From: Hydrogenophilales bacterium
Lineage (GTDB): Bacteria; Pseudomonadota; Gammaproteobacteria; Burkholderiales; Thiobacillaceae
Length of the DNA: 64,000 nucleotides
NCBI GenBank assembly: GCA_016719465.1
Contig: JADJYY010000012.1
Span: forward strand, 62,001 to 126,000
Reading direction: 5' to 3'
Shown here: positions 32,776 through 41,562 of the stretch, one piece after another
Layout of the letters: each line of letters starts with the position of its first letter
Position numbering within the stretch: position 1 is the stretch's first letter
The notes under the pieces: model-generated
What the model saw: only the letters and a program-made list of their open reading frames with translations
What the model was told of the DNA's origin: nothing
The model's database searches: none
Program-made: the position numbers and the translations under genes

Positions 32776-32860
32776 GCCGACGTGGTGAAATTGGTAGACA
32801 CGCTGTCTTGAGGGGGCAGTGACGAAAGTCGTGCGAGTTCGAGTCTCGCCGTCGGCACCA
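32776..32860 (+). tRNA. tRNA-Leu (GAG)
   Basis: The 85-nt gene has a long variable arm. Acceptor arms GCCGACG / CGTCGGC and an encoded CCA are present. The anticodon stem CTGTC / GGCAG encloses the loop TTGAGGG with anticodon GAG at 32810-32812. The T-loop is GTTCGAGTC. It sits between secG and nuoA, the common betaproteobacterial position. Confidence 0.96.
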
Positions 32861-32895
32861 TCGAATTTCCTTATGATCCTTTTGTGATATTTAAT

Positions 32896-32927
32896 AACCC
32901 ATTGATATCAATGGGTTTTTTCTTTTT
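32896..32927 (+). terminator. rho-independent terminator after tRNA-Leu
   Basis: The stem AACCCATTG / CAATGGGTT with an ATAT loop (32896-32917) is followed by TTTTCTTTTT. It ends the tpiA-secG-tRNA unit just before the nuo promoter. Confidence 0.93.
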
Positions 32928-32934
32928 GTGCGCC

Positions 32935-32963
32935 TTGACGCGGGGCCCTCGAAACCCTAGACT
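32935..32963 (+). promoter_or_regulatory. sigma-70 promoter of the nuo operon
   Basis: The -35 TTGACG (32935-32940), a 17-nt spacer and the -10 TAGACT (32958-32963) lie directly downstream of the terminator and 57 nt before nuoA. Confidence 0.75.
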
Positions 32964-33020
32964 TGCGGCCTTCTTTGGTGCGCGCCGACGTATGTGGCAA
33001 CGCGCCATTCCGGGGAATCC

Positions 33021-33377
33021 ATGCTCGAGAATTATTTTCCGATTCTGCTGTTCATCCTGGTGGGGCTGGGGGTGGGCGTCGGTCCCATGGTGGTGGGCTG
33101 GTTGCTGGGTCCCCATCGTCCGGACGCGGAAAAGATGTCTCCCTACGAATGCGGCTTCGAGGCCTTCGAGGATGCGCGCATGAAGTTCGACGTGCGCTAT
33201 TACCTGGTGGCCATCCTGTTCATCCTGTTCGATCTGGAAATCGCCTTCCTGTTTCCCTGGGCCGTGGTGCTGGAGGAGCTGGGCATGTTCGGCTTCGTTT
33301 CCATGGTGATTTTCCTTGGCATCCTGGTGGTGGGCTTCGTCTACGAGTGGATGAAGGGCGCCCTGGACTGGGAATGA
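33021..33377 (+). CDS. nuoA: NADH-quinone oxidoreductase subunit A
   Basis: This membrane subunit of complex I has 118 residues and three transmembrane segments. The conserved loop SPYECGFEAFEDARMKFDVR carries the switch Cys, and FDLEIAFLFPWA follows. The start ATG at 33021 (MLENYFPILLF) follows GGGGAA. It is the first of fourteen nuo genes. Confidence 0.96.
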   Translation: MLENYFPILLFILVGLGVGVGPMVVGWLLGPHRPDAEKMSPYECGFEAFEDARMKFDVRYYLVAILFILFDLEIAFLFPWAVVLEELGMFGFVSMVIFLGILVVGFVYEWMKGALDWE

Positions 33378-33386
33378 GGTAGGCAT

Positions 33387-33863
33387 ATGGGTATCGAAGG
33401 CATCCTCGAAAAAGGTTTCGTCACCACTACCGTGGACACGGTGGTGAACTACACCCGTACCGGATCCCTGTGGCCCATGACCTTCGGCCTGGCCTGTTGC
33501 GCCATCGAGATGATGCAGGCCGGCGCTTCCCGCTACGACCTGGACCGCTTCGGCATCGTGTTCCGCCCCAGTCCGCGCCAGTCCGATCTGATGATCGTGG
33601 CCGGCACCCTGTGCAACAAGATGGCGCCGGCCCTGCGCAAGGTCTACGACCAGATGGCCGAGCCGCGCTGGGTGCTGTCCATGGGCTCCTGCGCCAACGG
33701 CGGCGGCTACTACCATTATTCCTATTCCGTGGTGCGCGGCTGCGACCGCATCGTGCCCGTGGATGTCTATGTGCCGGGCTGCCCGCCCACCGCCGAGGCC
33801 CTGTTGTACGGCCTGATCCAGTTGCAGAAGAAGATTCGCCGCACTTCCACCATCGCCCGCTGA
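33387..33863 (+). CDS. nuoB: NADH-quinone oxidoreductase subunit B
   Basis: NuoB carries the terminal [4Fe-4S] cluster N2 next to the quinone site. The 158-residue protein has the paired cysteines in GLACCAIEMM near residue 37, GSCANGGGYY, and PGCPPTAEALLYG. It lies 9 nt after nuoA. Confidence 0.97.
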   Translation: MGIEGILEKGFVTTTVDTVVNYTRTGSLWPMTFGLACCAIEMMQAGASRYDLDRFGIVFRPSPRQSDLMIVAGTLCNKMAPALRKVYDQMAEPRWVLSMGSCANGGGYYHYSYSVVRGCDRIVPVDVYVPGCPPTAEALLYGLIQLQKKIRRTSTIAR

Positions 33864-33881
33864 CAGGACCGACGCCCCATC

Positions 33882-34481
33882 ATGCCGCTGACCCCGGAAG
33901 CCCTCCTCGCGCGCGTCGAAGACGCCCTGGGCGACAAGCTCGTCTCCAGCAAGATCGCCGTGGGCGAAGTCACTGTCGAGGTGAAGCCGGAGGATTGGCT
34001 CGAAGTGGCCACGACCCTGCGCGACGAGCCGGGACTGGCCTTCGATCTCATGATGGACCTGTGTGGCGTCGATTACTCCGCCTACAAGGACGGGGCCTGG
34101 GAAGGCGCCCGCTTCGCCGTGGTGGTGCATCTGCTTTCCATCGTCAAGAACCATCGCCTGCGCCTGCGCGCCTTCTGCGCCGACGACGACATGCCGGTGA
34201 TCGCTTCCCTGATCGATATCTGGCCCGCCGTCAACTGGTTCGAGCGGGAGGCCTTCGACCTGTTCGGCATCGTCTTCGAGGGGCATCCAGACCTGCGCCG
34301 CATCCTCACCGACTACGGCTTCATCGGCCATCCCTTCCGCAAGGATTTCCCCGTCTCCGGCCATGTGGAAATGCGTTATGACCCGGACCTGAAGCGCGTC
34401 ATCTACCAGCCGGTGAGCATCGACCCGCGCGAGATCACGCCGCGCATCGTGCGCGAAGACAACTACGGCGGGGTGGCGTAA
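33882..34481 (+). CDS. nuoC: NADH-quinone oxidoreductase subunit C
   Basis: This 30-kDa-type peripheral-arm subunit has 199 residues. The conserved motifs are WPAVNWFEREAFDLFGIVFE and GHPDLRRILTDYGFIGHPFRKDFP. It abuts nuoD directly (stop then ATG at 34482). Confidence 0.97.
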   Translation: MPLTPEALLARVEDALGDKLVSSKIAVGEVTVEVKPEDWLEVATTLRDEPGLAFDLMMDLCGVDYSAYKDGAWEGARFAVVVHLLSIVKNHRLRLRAFCADDDMPVIASLIDIWPAVNWFEREAFDLFGIVFEGHPDLRRILTDYGFIGHPFRKDFPVSGHVEMRYDPDLKRVIYQPVSIDPREITPRIVREDNYGGVA

Positions 34482-35735
34482 ATGGCCGACATCCGTAACT
34501 ACACCATCAATTTCGGCCCTCAGCACCCGGCCGCCCACGGGGTGCTGCGCCTGGTACTTGAGCTGGACGGCGAGGTGATCGAGCGCGCCGATCCCCATGT
34601 CGGCCTGCTGCATCGCGGCACCGAGAAGCTGGCCGAGACCAAGACCTTCCTCCAGGCCGTGCCTTACATGGATCGTCTGGACTACATGTCCATGATGATG
34701 AACGAGCACGCCTACTGCATGGCCATCGAGCGCCTGCTGGGCATCCAGGTGCCGGAGCGGGCCCAGTACATCCGGGTGATGTTCGACGAGATCACCCGCA
34801 TCATGAATCACCTGTTGTGGCTGGGCACCCACGCCCTGGACGTGGGCGCCATGACCGTCTTCCTGTACGCCTTCCGCGAGCGGGAAGACCTGATCGACGT
34901 CTATGAGGCGGTGACCGGCGCCCGCATGCACGCGGCCTATTACCGTCCGGGCGGCGTCTACCGCGACCTGCCCGATCGCATGCCGCAATACCTGGCCTCC
35001 AGGAGCAAGAACGAGTCCGATCTGCGTCGCCTCAACGAGAACCGCCAGGGCAGCGTGCTGGACTTCATCGAGGACTTCACCCGTCGTTTCCCCGGCTACG
35101 TGGACGACTACGAAACCCTGCTCACCGACAACCGCATCTGGAAGCAGCGCACCGTCGGCATCGGCGTGCTGACGCCGGAGCGGGCCAAGGCGCTGGGCAT
35201 GACCGGCCCCATCCTGCGCGGCTCCGGCATCGCCTGGGACATGCGCAAGCAGCAGCCCTACGAAGTCTACGATCGCATGGATTTCGAGATCCCCGTGGGC
35301 CGCACCGGCGACAGCTACGACCGCTACCTGGTGCGCATGGAAGAGATGCGCGAGTCCAACAAGATCATCAGGCAGTGCGTGGACTGGCTGAAGCAGAACC
35401 CGGGCCCGGTGATCGTGGAAAACCACAAGGTGGCGCCGCCCAACCGGGAATCCATGAAGTCCAACATGGAAGAGCTGATCCACCACTTCAAGCTGTTCAC
35501 CGAAGGCATGCACGTGCCCGAGGGCGAGGCCTACGCGGCGGTGGAACATTCCAAGGGCGAGTTCGGCGTCTATCTGATTTCCGACGGCGCCAACAAGCCC
35601 TACCGGCTCAAGCTGCGCGCCCCCGGCTTCTCCCACCTGGCCGCCCTGGACGAGATGTCGCGCGGCCACATGATCGCCGACGTGGTCGCCATCATCGGCA
35701 CGCTGGACATCGTGTTCGGCGACATTGACAGGTAA
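34482..35735 (+). CDS. nuoD: NADH-quinone oxidoreductase subunit D
   Basis: This 49-kDa-type subunit forms the quinone-binding site with NuoB. It has 417 residues. It shows the N-terminal FGPQHPAAHGVLRL, HVGLLHRGTEKLAE, and C-terminal SHLAALDEMSRGHMIADVVAIIGTLDIVFGDIDR. Confidence 0.97.
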   Translation: MADIRNYTINFGPQHPAAHGVLRLVLELDGEVIERADPHVGLLHRGTEKLAETKTFLQAVPYMDRLDYMSMMMNEHAYCMAIERLLGIQVPERAQYIRVMFDEITRIMNHLLWLGTHALDVGAMTVFLYAFREREDLIDVYEAVTGARMHAAYYRPGGVYRDLPDRMPQYLASRSKNESDLRRLNENRQGSVLDFIEDFTRRFPGYVDDYETLLTDNRIWKQRTVGIGVLTPERAKALGMTGPILRGSGIAWDMRKQQPYEVYDRMDFEIPVGRTGDSYDRYLVRMEEMRESNKIIRQCVDWLKQNPGPVIVENHKVAPPNRESMKSNMEELIHHFKLFTEGMHVPEGEAYAAVEHSKGEFGVYLISDGANKPYRLKLRAPGFSHLAALDEMSRGHMIADVVAIIGTLDIVFGDIDR

Positions 35736-35738
35736 GCC

Positions 35739-36212
35739 ATGCTATCCGCTGAATCCCTGGCCCTCATCGACAAGGAAGTCGCCAAGTACCCGTCCGAGCA
35801 CAAGCAGTCGGCGGTGATGAGCGCCCTGCGCATCGCCCAGGTGGAACTGGGCTGGCTGTCCAGGGACGCCATCGAGTACGTGGCGAATTACCTGGAGATG
35901 CCGGCCATCGCCGCCTACGAGGTGGCCACCTTCTACAACATGTACGACCTGGCGCCCGTGGGCCGCAACAAGGTGACCCTGTGCACCAACCTGCCCTGCC
36001 AGTTGCAGGGCGCCGACAAGATCGCGGAACACCTCCAGGCCAGGCTTGGCATCGGCTTCGGCGAGACCACCGCCGACGGCCGCTACACCCTCAAGGAAGG
36101 CGAGTGCATGGGCGCCTGCGGCCACGGCCCCCTGTGCCTGCACAACAACCACAAGATGCACGCCAATCTGACGCCTGAAGCGGTGGACAAACTCCTGGAT
36201 GAGATGAAATGA
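35739..36212 (+). CDS. nuoE: NADH-quinone oxidoreductase subunit E
   Basis: This 24-kDa-type thioredoxin-fold subunit has 157 residues and carries a [2Fe-2S] cluster. Cysteine pairs are in CTNLPCQL and CMGACGHGP. It overlaps nuoF by 4 bp (ATGA). Confidence 0.96.
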   Translation: MLSAESLALIDKEVAKYPSEHKQSAVMSALRIAQVELGWLSRDAIEYVANYLEMPAIAAYEVATFYNMYDLAPVGRNKVTLCTNLPCQLQGADKIAEHLQARLGIGFGETTADGRYTLKEGECMGACGHGPLCLHNNHKMHANLTPEAVDKLLDEMK

Positions 36213-37495
36213 GTTTGAACGCCCCCAACCACAAGGTCTGCACCTGGACGCTGGATTACGACAATCCGGCTTCCCTGGCCACCTACACCGCCAACGGCGG
36301 CTACGAGGCCCTGAGGAAAATCCTGTCCGAGAAGACCCCGGCCGAGGACATCATCGCCCAGGTCAAGACCAGCGCCCTGCGCGGCCGCGGCGGCGCGGGC
36401 TTCCCCACTGGCCTGAAGTGGAGCTTCATGCCCCGGGCCTTCCCCGGCGACAAGTACGTGGTGTGCAACACCGACGAGGGTGAGCCCGGTACCTTCAAGG
36501 ACCGGGATATCCTCATGTTCAACCCGCATCAGCTCATCGAGGGGATGATCATCGCCGGCTACACCCTGGGCGCCAAGGCGGGCTACAACTACATCCACGG
36601 CGAAATCTTCGAGCAGTACGAGTCCTGGCAGCAGGCCTTGGATGAAGCCCGCACCGCCGGATTCCTGGGCAGGAACATCCTCGGTTCCGGCTGGGACTTC
36701 GACCTGCACGCCCACCACGGCTACGGCGCCTACATCTGCGGCGAGGAAACCGCCCTGCTGGAGTCCATCGAGGGCAAGAAGGGCCAGCCCCGCTTCAAGC
36801 CGCCGTTCCCCGCCAGCTTCGGCCTCTACGGCAAGCCCACCACCATCAACAACACCGAGACCCTGGCGTCCATCCCCTGGATCATGCGCCACGGCGGCCA
36901 GGCTTTCCTGGAGCTGGGCAAGCCCAACAACGGCGGCAGCAAGCTGTTCTCCGTGTCCGGCCACGTCAACAAGCCGGGCAACTACGAAATCCCCCTGGGC
37001 ACCCCCTTCGCCGACCTGCTGGAAATGGCCGGCGGCGTGCGTAAAGGCCACCAGTTGAAGGCGGTGATCCCCGGCGGCTCCTCCGCGCCGGTGCTGACCG
37101 CCGAGGCTATGATGGCCTGCACCATGGACTTCGATTCCATCTCCAAGGCCGGTTCCATGCTGGGTTCCGGCGCGGTCATCGTCATGGACGACAGCGTCTG
37201 CATGGTCAAGGCCCTGGAGCGGTTGTCCTACTTCTACTTCGAGGAATCCTGCGGCCAGTGCACGCCGTGCCGGGAAGGCACCGGATGGCTCTACCGCATC
37301 GTCCACCGCATCGAATCCGGCCGGGGTCGGCCCGAGGACCTGGACGAGCTGCTGCGCATCGGCAAGAACATCGCCGGCAACACCATCTGCGCCCTGGGCG
37401 AGGCGGCGGTGGGGCCGGTGGCCAGCTTCGTGAAGCACTTCCGCAAGGAATTCGAGTACCACATCGAGCACAAGCGCTGCATGGTAGGTGTATGA
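36209..37495 (+). CDS. nuoF: NADH-quinone oxidoreductase subunit F
   Basis: This 51-kDa-type subunit of 428 residues oxidises NADH through FMN and holds cluster N3. The FMN/NADH loop is RGRGGAGFPTGLKW, NTDEGEPGTFKDRDI follows, and the [4Fe-4S] ligands lie in ESCGQCTPCREG. A repeat-like element lies between its stop and nuoG. Confidence 0.97.
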   Translation: MSLNAPNHKVCTWTLDYDNPASLATYTANGGYEALRKILSEKTPAEDIIAQVKTSALRGRGGAGFPTGLKWSFMPRAFPGDKYVVCNTDEGEPGTFKDRDILMFNPHQLIEGMIIAGYTLGAKAGYNYIHGEIFEQYESWQQALDEARTAGFLGRNILGSGWDFDLHAHHGYGAYICGEETALLESIEGKKGQPRFKPPFPASFGLYGKPTTINNTETLASIPWIMRHGGQAFLELGKPNNGGSKLFSVSGHVNKPGNYEIPLGTPFADLLEMAGGVRKGHQLKAVIPGGSSAPVLTAEAMMACTMDFDSISKAGSMLGSGAVIVMDDSVCMVKALERLSYFYFEESCGQCTPCREGTGWLYRIVHRIESGRGRPEDLDELLRIGKNIAGNTICALGEAAVGPVASFVKHFRKEFEYHIEHKRCMVGV

Positions 37496-37499
37496 ACAG

Positions 37500-37568
37500 C
37501 CCCCTTGCTCACTACGTTCGCGTCCCCCCGAGGGGGAGCTATGCCTCCCTCGGGGCGGCCCGTCGGGA
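37500..37568. repeat. REP-like palindromic element between nuoF and nuoG
   Basis: A C-rich run and G-rich complement (CCCCCCGAGGGGGA near 37534) is followed by CCTCCCTCGGGGCGGC, so several overlapping hairpins can form. The opening resembles a dispersed non-coding motif I remember from betaproteobacterial genomes. It fills most of the 82-nt nuoF-nuoG gap. Copy number in this genome cannot be judged from one window. Confidence 0.6.
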
Positions 37569-37577
37569 GTCATGACA

Positions 37578-39911
37578 ATGCCCCTGATCGAAATCGACGG
37601 CCAGCAACTCGAAGTCGCCCCCGGCGCGACGGTGATGGATGCCGCCCATCAGGCGGGCATCTACATCCCCCATTTCTGCTACCACAAGAAACTCTCCATC
37701 GCCGCCAGCTGCCGCATGTGCCTGGTGGAAGTGGAAAAGGCGCCCAAGCCCCTGCCCGCGTGCGCCACGCCGGTCACCGACGGCATGAAGGTCATGACCC
37801 GCTCGCCCAAGGCGGTGACGGCCCAGAAGGGGGTCATGGAGTTCCTGCTCATCAACCACCCCCTGGATTGCCCCATCTGCGACCAGGGCGGCGAGTGCCA
37901 GTTGCAGGACATCGCCGTGGGCTACGGCGGTTCCGCCTCCAACTATCAGGAACCCAAGCGGGTGGTGAAGGACAAGGAACTCGGCCCCCTCATCGCCACC
38001 GACATGACCCGCTGCATCCACTGCAGCCGCTGCGTGCGCTTCGGCCAGGAAATCGCCGGCCTGATGGAGCTGGGCATGCCCGGCCGCGGCGAGCACACCG
38101 AAGTGATGCCCTTCCTGGAAGCCCAGGTCACCCACGAGTTGTCCGGCAACGTCATCGAGTTGTGCCCGGTGGGCGCGCTGACCTCCAAGCCGTTCCGCTA
38201 TGCCGCCCGTTCCTGGGAACTGTCCCGGCGCAAGTCGGTGAGCCCCCACGACGGCCTGGGCGCCAACGTCCAGGTGCACGTGAAGAACGGCAAGGTCTTC
38301 CGCGTGGTGCCCCAGGACAACGAGGCGGTCAATGAATGCTGGATCGCCGACCGGGACCGCTACAGCTACGAAGCTCTCAATTCCGACCAGCGCCTGACCC
38401 GTCCCATGCTCAAGGACGGCGGAACCTGGCGCGAGGTGAGCTGGCAGGATGCCCTGGAACGGGTCGCCACACGCTTGGCCGAAATTCGCGCGTCCAAGGG
38501 CGCCGCCGCCATCGGCGGCCTGGCCAGTCCGCACCAGACCGTGGAGGAGCTCTACCTCTTCACCAAGCTGCTGCGCGGCCTGGGCACGGAGAACATCGAC
38601 CATCGCCCGGCCCAGGCCGTGGATACGCAAGGGCAGGGCGCCCGCTGGCTGGGCATGCCGGTGGCCGACCTGAACAATTTGGAGCGGGTGCTGCTGATCG
38701 GCGCCACCCTACGCCAGGAACAGCCCCTCATCGCCCAGCGCCTGCGCCAGGCCGTGAAGCGCGGCGCCCAGTTGCACGTGGTGCATGCCGCCGACGACAA
38801 CCTGCTGTGCAAGCTGGCGGGCAAGCTTATCGTCAAGCCCTCCGCCTGGGTCAATGCCTTGGCTCGCATTGCCGCCGCCTTGCGCGATGCGGGTGCGTCC
38901 GTCTCCCTGTCCACGGGCGATATCCAGGCCGATGACGCCGCCCGCGCCATCGCGGCCAGCCTCATGTCGGGCGCGCGTAAAGCGGTGCTGCTCGGGGCCG
39001 TGGCCCAGAACCACCCGGCCGCCAACGAAATCCACGCCCTGGCCCAGGCCATCGCGGCCGCCACCGGCGCGACCCTGGGCTTCCTGTCCCCCGCCGCCAA
39101 TTCGGTGGGCGGCCAGGTCGTGGGTACCCTGCCCGGACCCGGTGGCCTCGCCGCCGCCGCCATGCTGGGCAAGCCAGGGGTTGCGTCCATTGCCGCCTAC
39201 GTCCTGCTGGGCGTGGAGCCGGAACTGGAGGCTTGCGACACCGCCCAGGCCCGCGCCACTCTCGATGGCGCCGAATTCGTGGTGCTGATGAGCGCCTTCA
39301 AGACCCAGGCCATGGACTACGCCGACGTGCTGCTGCCCATCGCGCCGTTCACGGAAACCGGCGGTGCCTTCGTCAACACGGAAGGCCGCCTGCAGGTTTT
39401 CCACGGCGCGGTGAAGCCCCGGGGCGAAGCGCGGCCCGCCTGGAAGGTGTTGCGGGTGCTGGGCAATCTGCTCAGCCTCGGTGGTTTCGATTACGACAGC
39501 GTGGAAGGTGTGCGCGCCGATGCGCTGCCCCAAGGCCAGGACGGCATCGCCGCCCATTTGAACAATGCCGCCGCCACGGTCGATCTGCCCGGCCTGAATA
39601 TGGCCGAGGGCCTCGAACGCCTGGGCGAGACGCCTATCAACCAGCTCGATGCCCTCACCCGCCGGTCCGCGCCCCTGCAGGCCACGGCCGATGCCGCCGC
39701 GCCCCGGGCCTGGATGTGCGGCGACCAGTTGGCCGGCCTGAACCTGAACACGGGCGATGCCGCGCGGATTCGCCAGAACGGCCATGAAATCGTGCTGCCG
39801 GTGGATCGGGATGATCGCCTGGCACCCGGCACGGTGCGCATCGCCGCCGCCCATCCCCTGACCGCCGGTCTGGGCGCCCGCTTTGGCATCATCAGCGTGG
39901 AGAAGGCCTGA
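37578..39911 (+). CDS. nuoG: NADH-quinone oxidoreductase subunit G
   Basis: This 75-kDa-type subunit has a [2Fe-2S] ferredoxin domain (FCYHKKLSIAASCRMCLVEVEK), the His-ligated cluster motif HPLDCPICDQGGECQLQD, a further [4Fe-4S] site CIHCSRCVRF, and a molybdopterin-oxidoreductase-like C-terminal part without catalytic function. The start is ATG 37578, eight bases after GGGAG (777 residues). ATG 37572 and starts inside the upstream repeat are less likely. Confidence 0.95.
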   Translation: MPLIEIDGQQLEVAPGATVMDAAHQAGIYIPHFCYHKKLSIAASCRMCLVEVEKAPKPLPACATPVTDGMKVMTRSPKAVTAQKGVMEFLLINHPLDCPICDQGGECQLQDIAVGYGGSASNYQEPKRVVKDKELGPLIATDMTRCIHCSRCVRFGQEIAGLMELGMPGRGEHTEVMPFLEAQVTHELSGNVIELCPVGALTSKPFRYAARSWELSRRKSVSPHDGLGANVQVHVKNGKVFRVVPQDNEAVNECWIADRDRYSYEALNSDQRLTRPMLKDGGTWREVSWQDALERVATRLAEIRASKGAAAIGGLASPHQTVEELYLFTKLLRGLGTENIDHRPAQAVDTQGQGARWLGMPVADLNNLERVLLIGATLRQEQPLIAQRLRQAVKRGAQLHVVHAADDNLLCKLAGKLIVKPSAWVNALARIAAALRDAGASVSLSTGDIQADDAARAIAASLMSGARKAVLLGAVAQNHPAANEIHALAQAIAAATGATLGFLSPAANSVGGQVVGTLPGPGGLAAAAMLGKPGVASIAAYVLLGVEPELEACDTAQARATLDGAEFVVLMSAFKTQAMDYADVLLPIAPFTETGGAFVNTEGRLQVFHGAVKPRGEARPAWKVLRVLGNLLSLGGFDYDSVEGVRADALPQGQDGIAAHLNNAAATVDLPGLNMAEGLERLGETPINQLDALTRRSAPLQATADAAAPRAWMCGDQLAGLNLNTGDAARIRQNGHEIVLPVDRDDRLAPGTVRIAAAHPLTAGLGARFGIISVEKA

Positions 39912-40943
39912 GTGGACGCAAATACCATGGACACCCTGCACGACCTCCTCGGCCCCGCCTGGCTCCCGATCTGGACCCTGGTCAAGATCGTCGCCATCGT
40001 CGCGCCCCTGATGCTGTGCGTGGCCTACCTCACCTATGTGGAACGCAAGGTGATCGGCTACATGCAGGTGCGCATCGGCCCCAACCGGGTGGGCCCCATC
40101 GGCCTGCTGCAGCCCATCGCCGACGCGGTGAAGCTGATGTTCAAGGAAATCATCGTCCCCAGCGGTGCCAACAAGGGCCTGTTCTTCCTCGGCCCCATCC
40201 TGGTCATCGCCCCGGCCCTGGCGGCCTGGGCGGTGTTCCCGTTCACCGACAAGCTGGTGCTGGCCAACATCGACGCCGGCCTGCTGTACATCATGGCCAT
40301 CACCTCCATGGGCGTGTACGGCGTGGTGGTGGCGGGCTGGGCGTCCAACTCCAAGTACGCCTTCCTGGGCGCCATGCGTTCCTCGGCCCAGATCGTGTCC
40401 TACGAGATCGCCATGGGTTTTGCCCTGGTGGGCGTGCTGATGGCTGCCCAGAGCCTGAACCTGGTCGACATCGTCAACCACCAGGCGGGCGGTTTCTGGC
40501 AGTGGTACTGGCTGCCCCTGTTCCCCCTGTTCATCGTCTACCTGATCGCCGGCGTGGCGGAAACCAACCGGGCGCCCTTCGACGTGGCGGAAGGGGAATC
40601 GGAGATCGTCGCCGGCTTCCACGTGGAATATTCCGGCATGGCCTTCGCCGTGTTCTTCCTGGCGGAATACGCCAACATGATTCTCATCGCCGGCCTCACC
40701 AGCATCATGTTCCTGGGCGGCTGGCTGTCGCCGTTCCCGTTCCTGCCGGACGGCTTCTTCTGGATCGCGGCGAAGATGTCCTTCGTGCTGTTCCTCTTCC
40801 TCTGGTTCCGCGCCACCTTCCCGCGCTATCGCTACGACCAGATCATGCGCCTGGGCTGGAAGGTGTTCATCCCGGTGACCCTGGTGTGGATCCTGGTGGT
40901 GGGCGCGGCCATGCAGACGCCTTACGGCCATCTGTTCCACTGA
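39912..40943 (+). CDS. nuoH: NADH-quinone oxidoreductase subunit H
   Basis: This membrane subunit of 343 residues lies at the junction of the peripheral and membrane arms and completes the quinone cavity. It has about eight transmembrane segments. The loop ERKVIGYMQVRIGPNRVGP and ETNRAPFDVAEGESEIVAGF are diagnostic. The start is GTG at 39912, directly after the nuoG stop; ATG 39927 is an alternative. Confidence 0.95.
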   Translation: MDANTMDTLHDLLGPAWLPIWTLVKIVAIVAPLMLCVAYLTYVERKVIGYMQVRIGPNRVGPIGLLQPIADAVKLMFKEIIVPSGANKGLFFLGPILVIAPALAAWAVFPFTDKLVLANIDAGLLYIMAITSMGVYGVVVAGWASNSKYAFLGAMRSSAQIVSYEIAMGFALVGVLMAAQSLNLVDIVNHQAGGFWQWYWLPLFPLFIVYLIAGVAETNRAPFDVAEGESEIVAGFHVEYSGMAFAVFFLAEYANMILIAGLTSIMFLGGWLSPFPFLPDGFFWIAAKMSFVLFLFLWFRATFPRYRYDQIMRLGWKVFIPVTLVWILVVGAAMQTPYGHLFH

Positions 40944-40953
40944 GGCGGATGCG

Positions 40954-41445
40954 ATGCTGAAATCGATCAAGTCCTTCTTCGACACCTTCCTGCTCGTCGA
41001 GCTGGTCAAGGGCATGGCCCTCACCGGCAAGTTCCTGTTCTCGCGCAAGATCACGGTCCAGTTCCCGGAAGAGAAGACGCCCCAGTCCCCTCGTTTCCGC
41101 GGCCTGCACGCCCAGCGCCGCTATCCCAACGGCGAGGAACGCTGCATCGCCTGCAAGCTGTGCGAGGCGGTGTGCCCGGCCATGGCCATCAAGATCGAGT
41201 CGGAGCAGCGCGAAGACGGCACGCGTCGCACCACGGTGTACGACATCGACCTGACCAAGTGCATCTTCTGCGGCTTCTGCGAGGAAGCCTGCCCGGTGGA
41301 CGCCATCGTCGAGACCCGCATCCTGGAATACCACGGCGAGAAGCGCGGCGACCTTTACTACACCAAGGACATGCTCCTGGCGGTGGGTGACAAGTACGAA
41401 GAACAGATCGCCCGCGACCGGGCGGAAGACGCGAAATACCGGTAA
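40954..41445 (+). CDS. nuoI: NADH-quinone oxidoreductase subunit I
   Basis: This 23-kDa-type ferredoxin subunit of 163 residues carries clusters N6a and N6b. Two motifs are seen: CIACKLCEAVCP and CIFCGFCEEACP. It is followed by a non-coding heptamer element before nuoJ. Confidence 0.97.
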   Translation: MLKSIKSFFDTFLLVELVKGMALTGKFLFSRKITVQFPEEKTPQSPRFRGLHAQRRYPNGEERCIACKLCEAVCPAMAIKIESEQREDGTRRTTVYDIDLTKCIFCGFCEEACPVDAIVETRILEYHGEKRGDLYYTKDMLLAVGDKYEEQIARDRAEDAKYR

Positions 41446-41447
41446 TG

Positions 41448-41551
41448 GGGAAACGGGAAAAGTGAAACGGGAAACGCACAAATCCAACCCCTGCCGGCGC
41501 GGGTCGTCTCCGCGCGAAGCGGCGTTTCCCGTTTCCCGTTTCCCGTCTCCC
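41448..41551. repeat. intergenic element with heptamer arrays in inverted arms (GGGAAAC type)
   Basis: The left arm is four tandem 7-mers at 41448-41475 (GGGAAAC, GGGAAAA, GTGAAAC, GGGAAAC). The right arm is four complementary 7-mers at 41524-41551 (GTTTCCC three times, GTCTCCC). The central 48 nt are GC-rich and contain short palindromes. It separates nuoI from nuoJ inside the operon. The architecture is shared with 11012-11085. Confidence 0.8.
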
Positions 41552-41562
41552 GGGGTCGACTG

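Noticed and set aside
32871..35669. 932-codon minus-strand frame opposite nuoA-nuoD
   Set aside because: It is a shadow of the nuo genes with no start signals or motifs.
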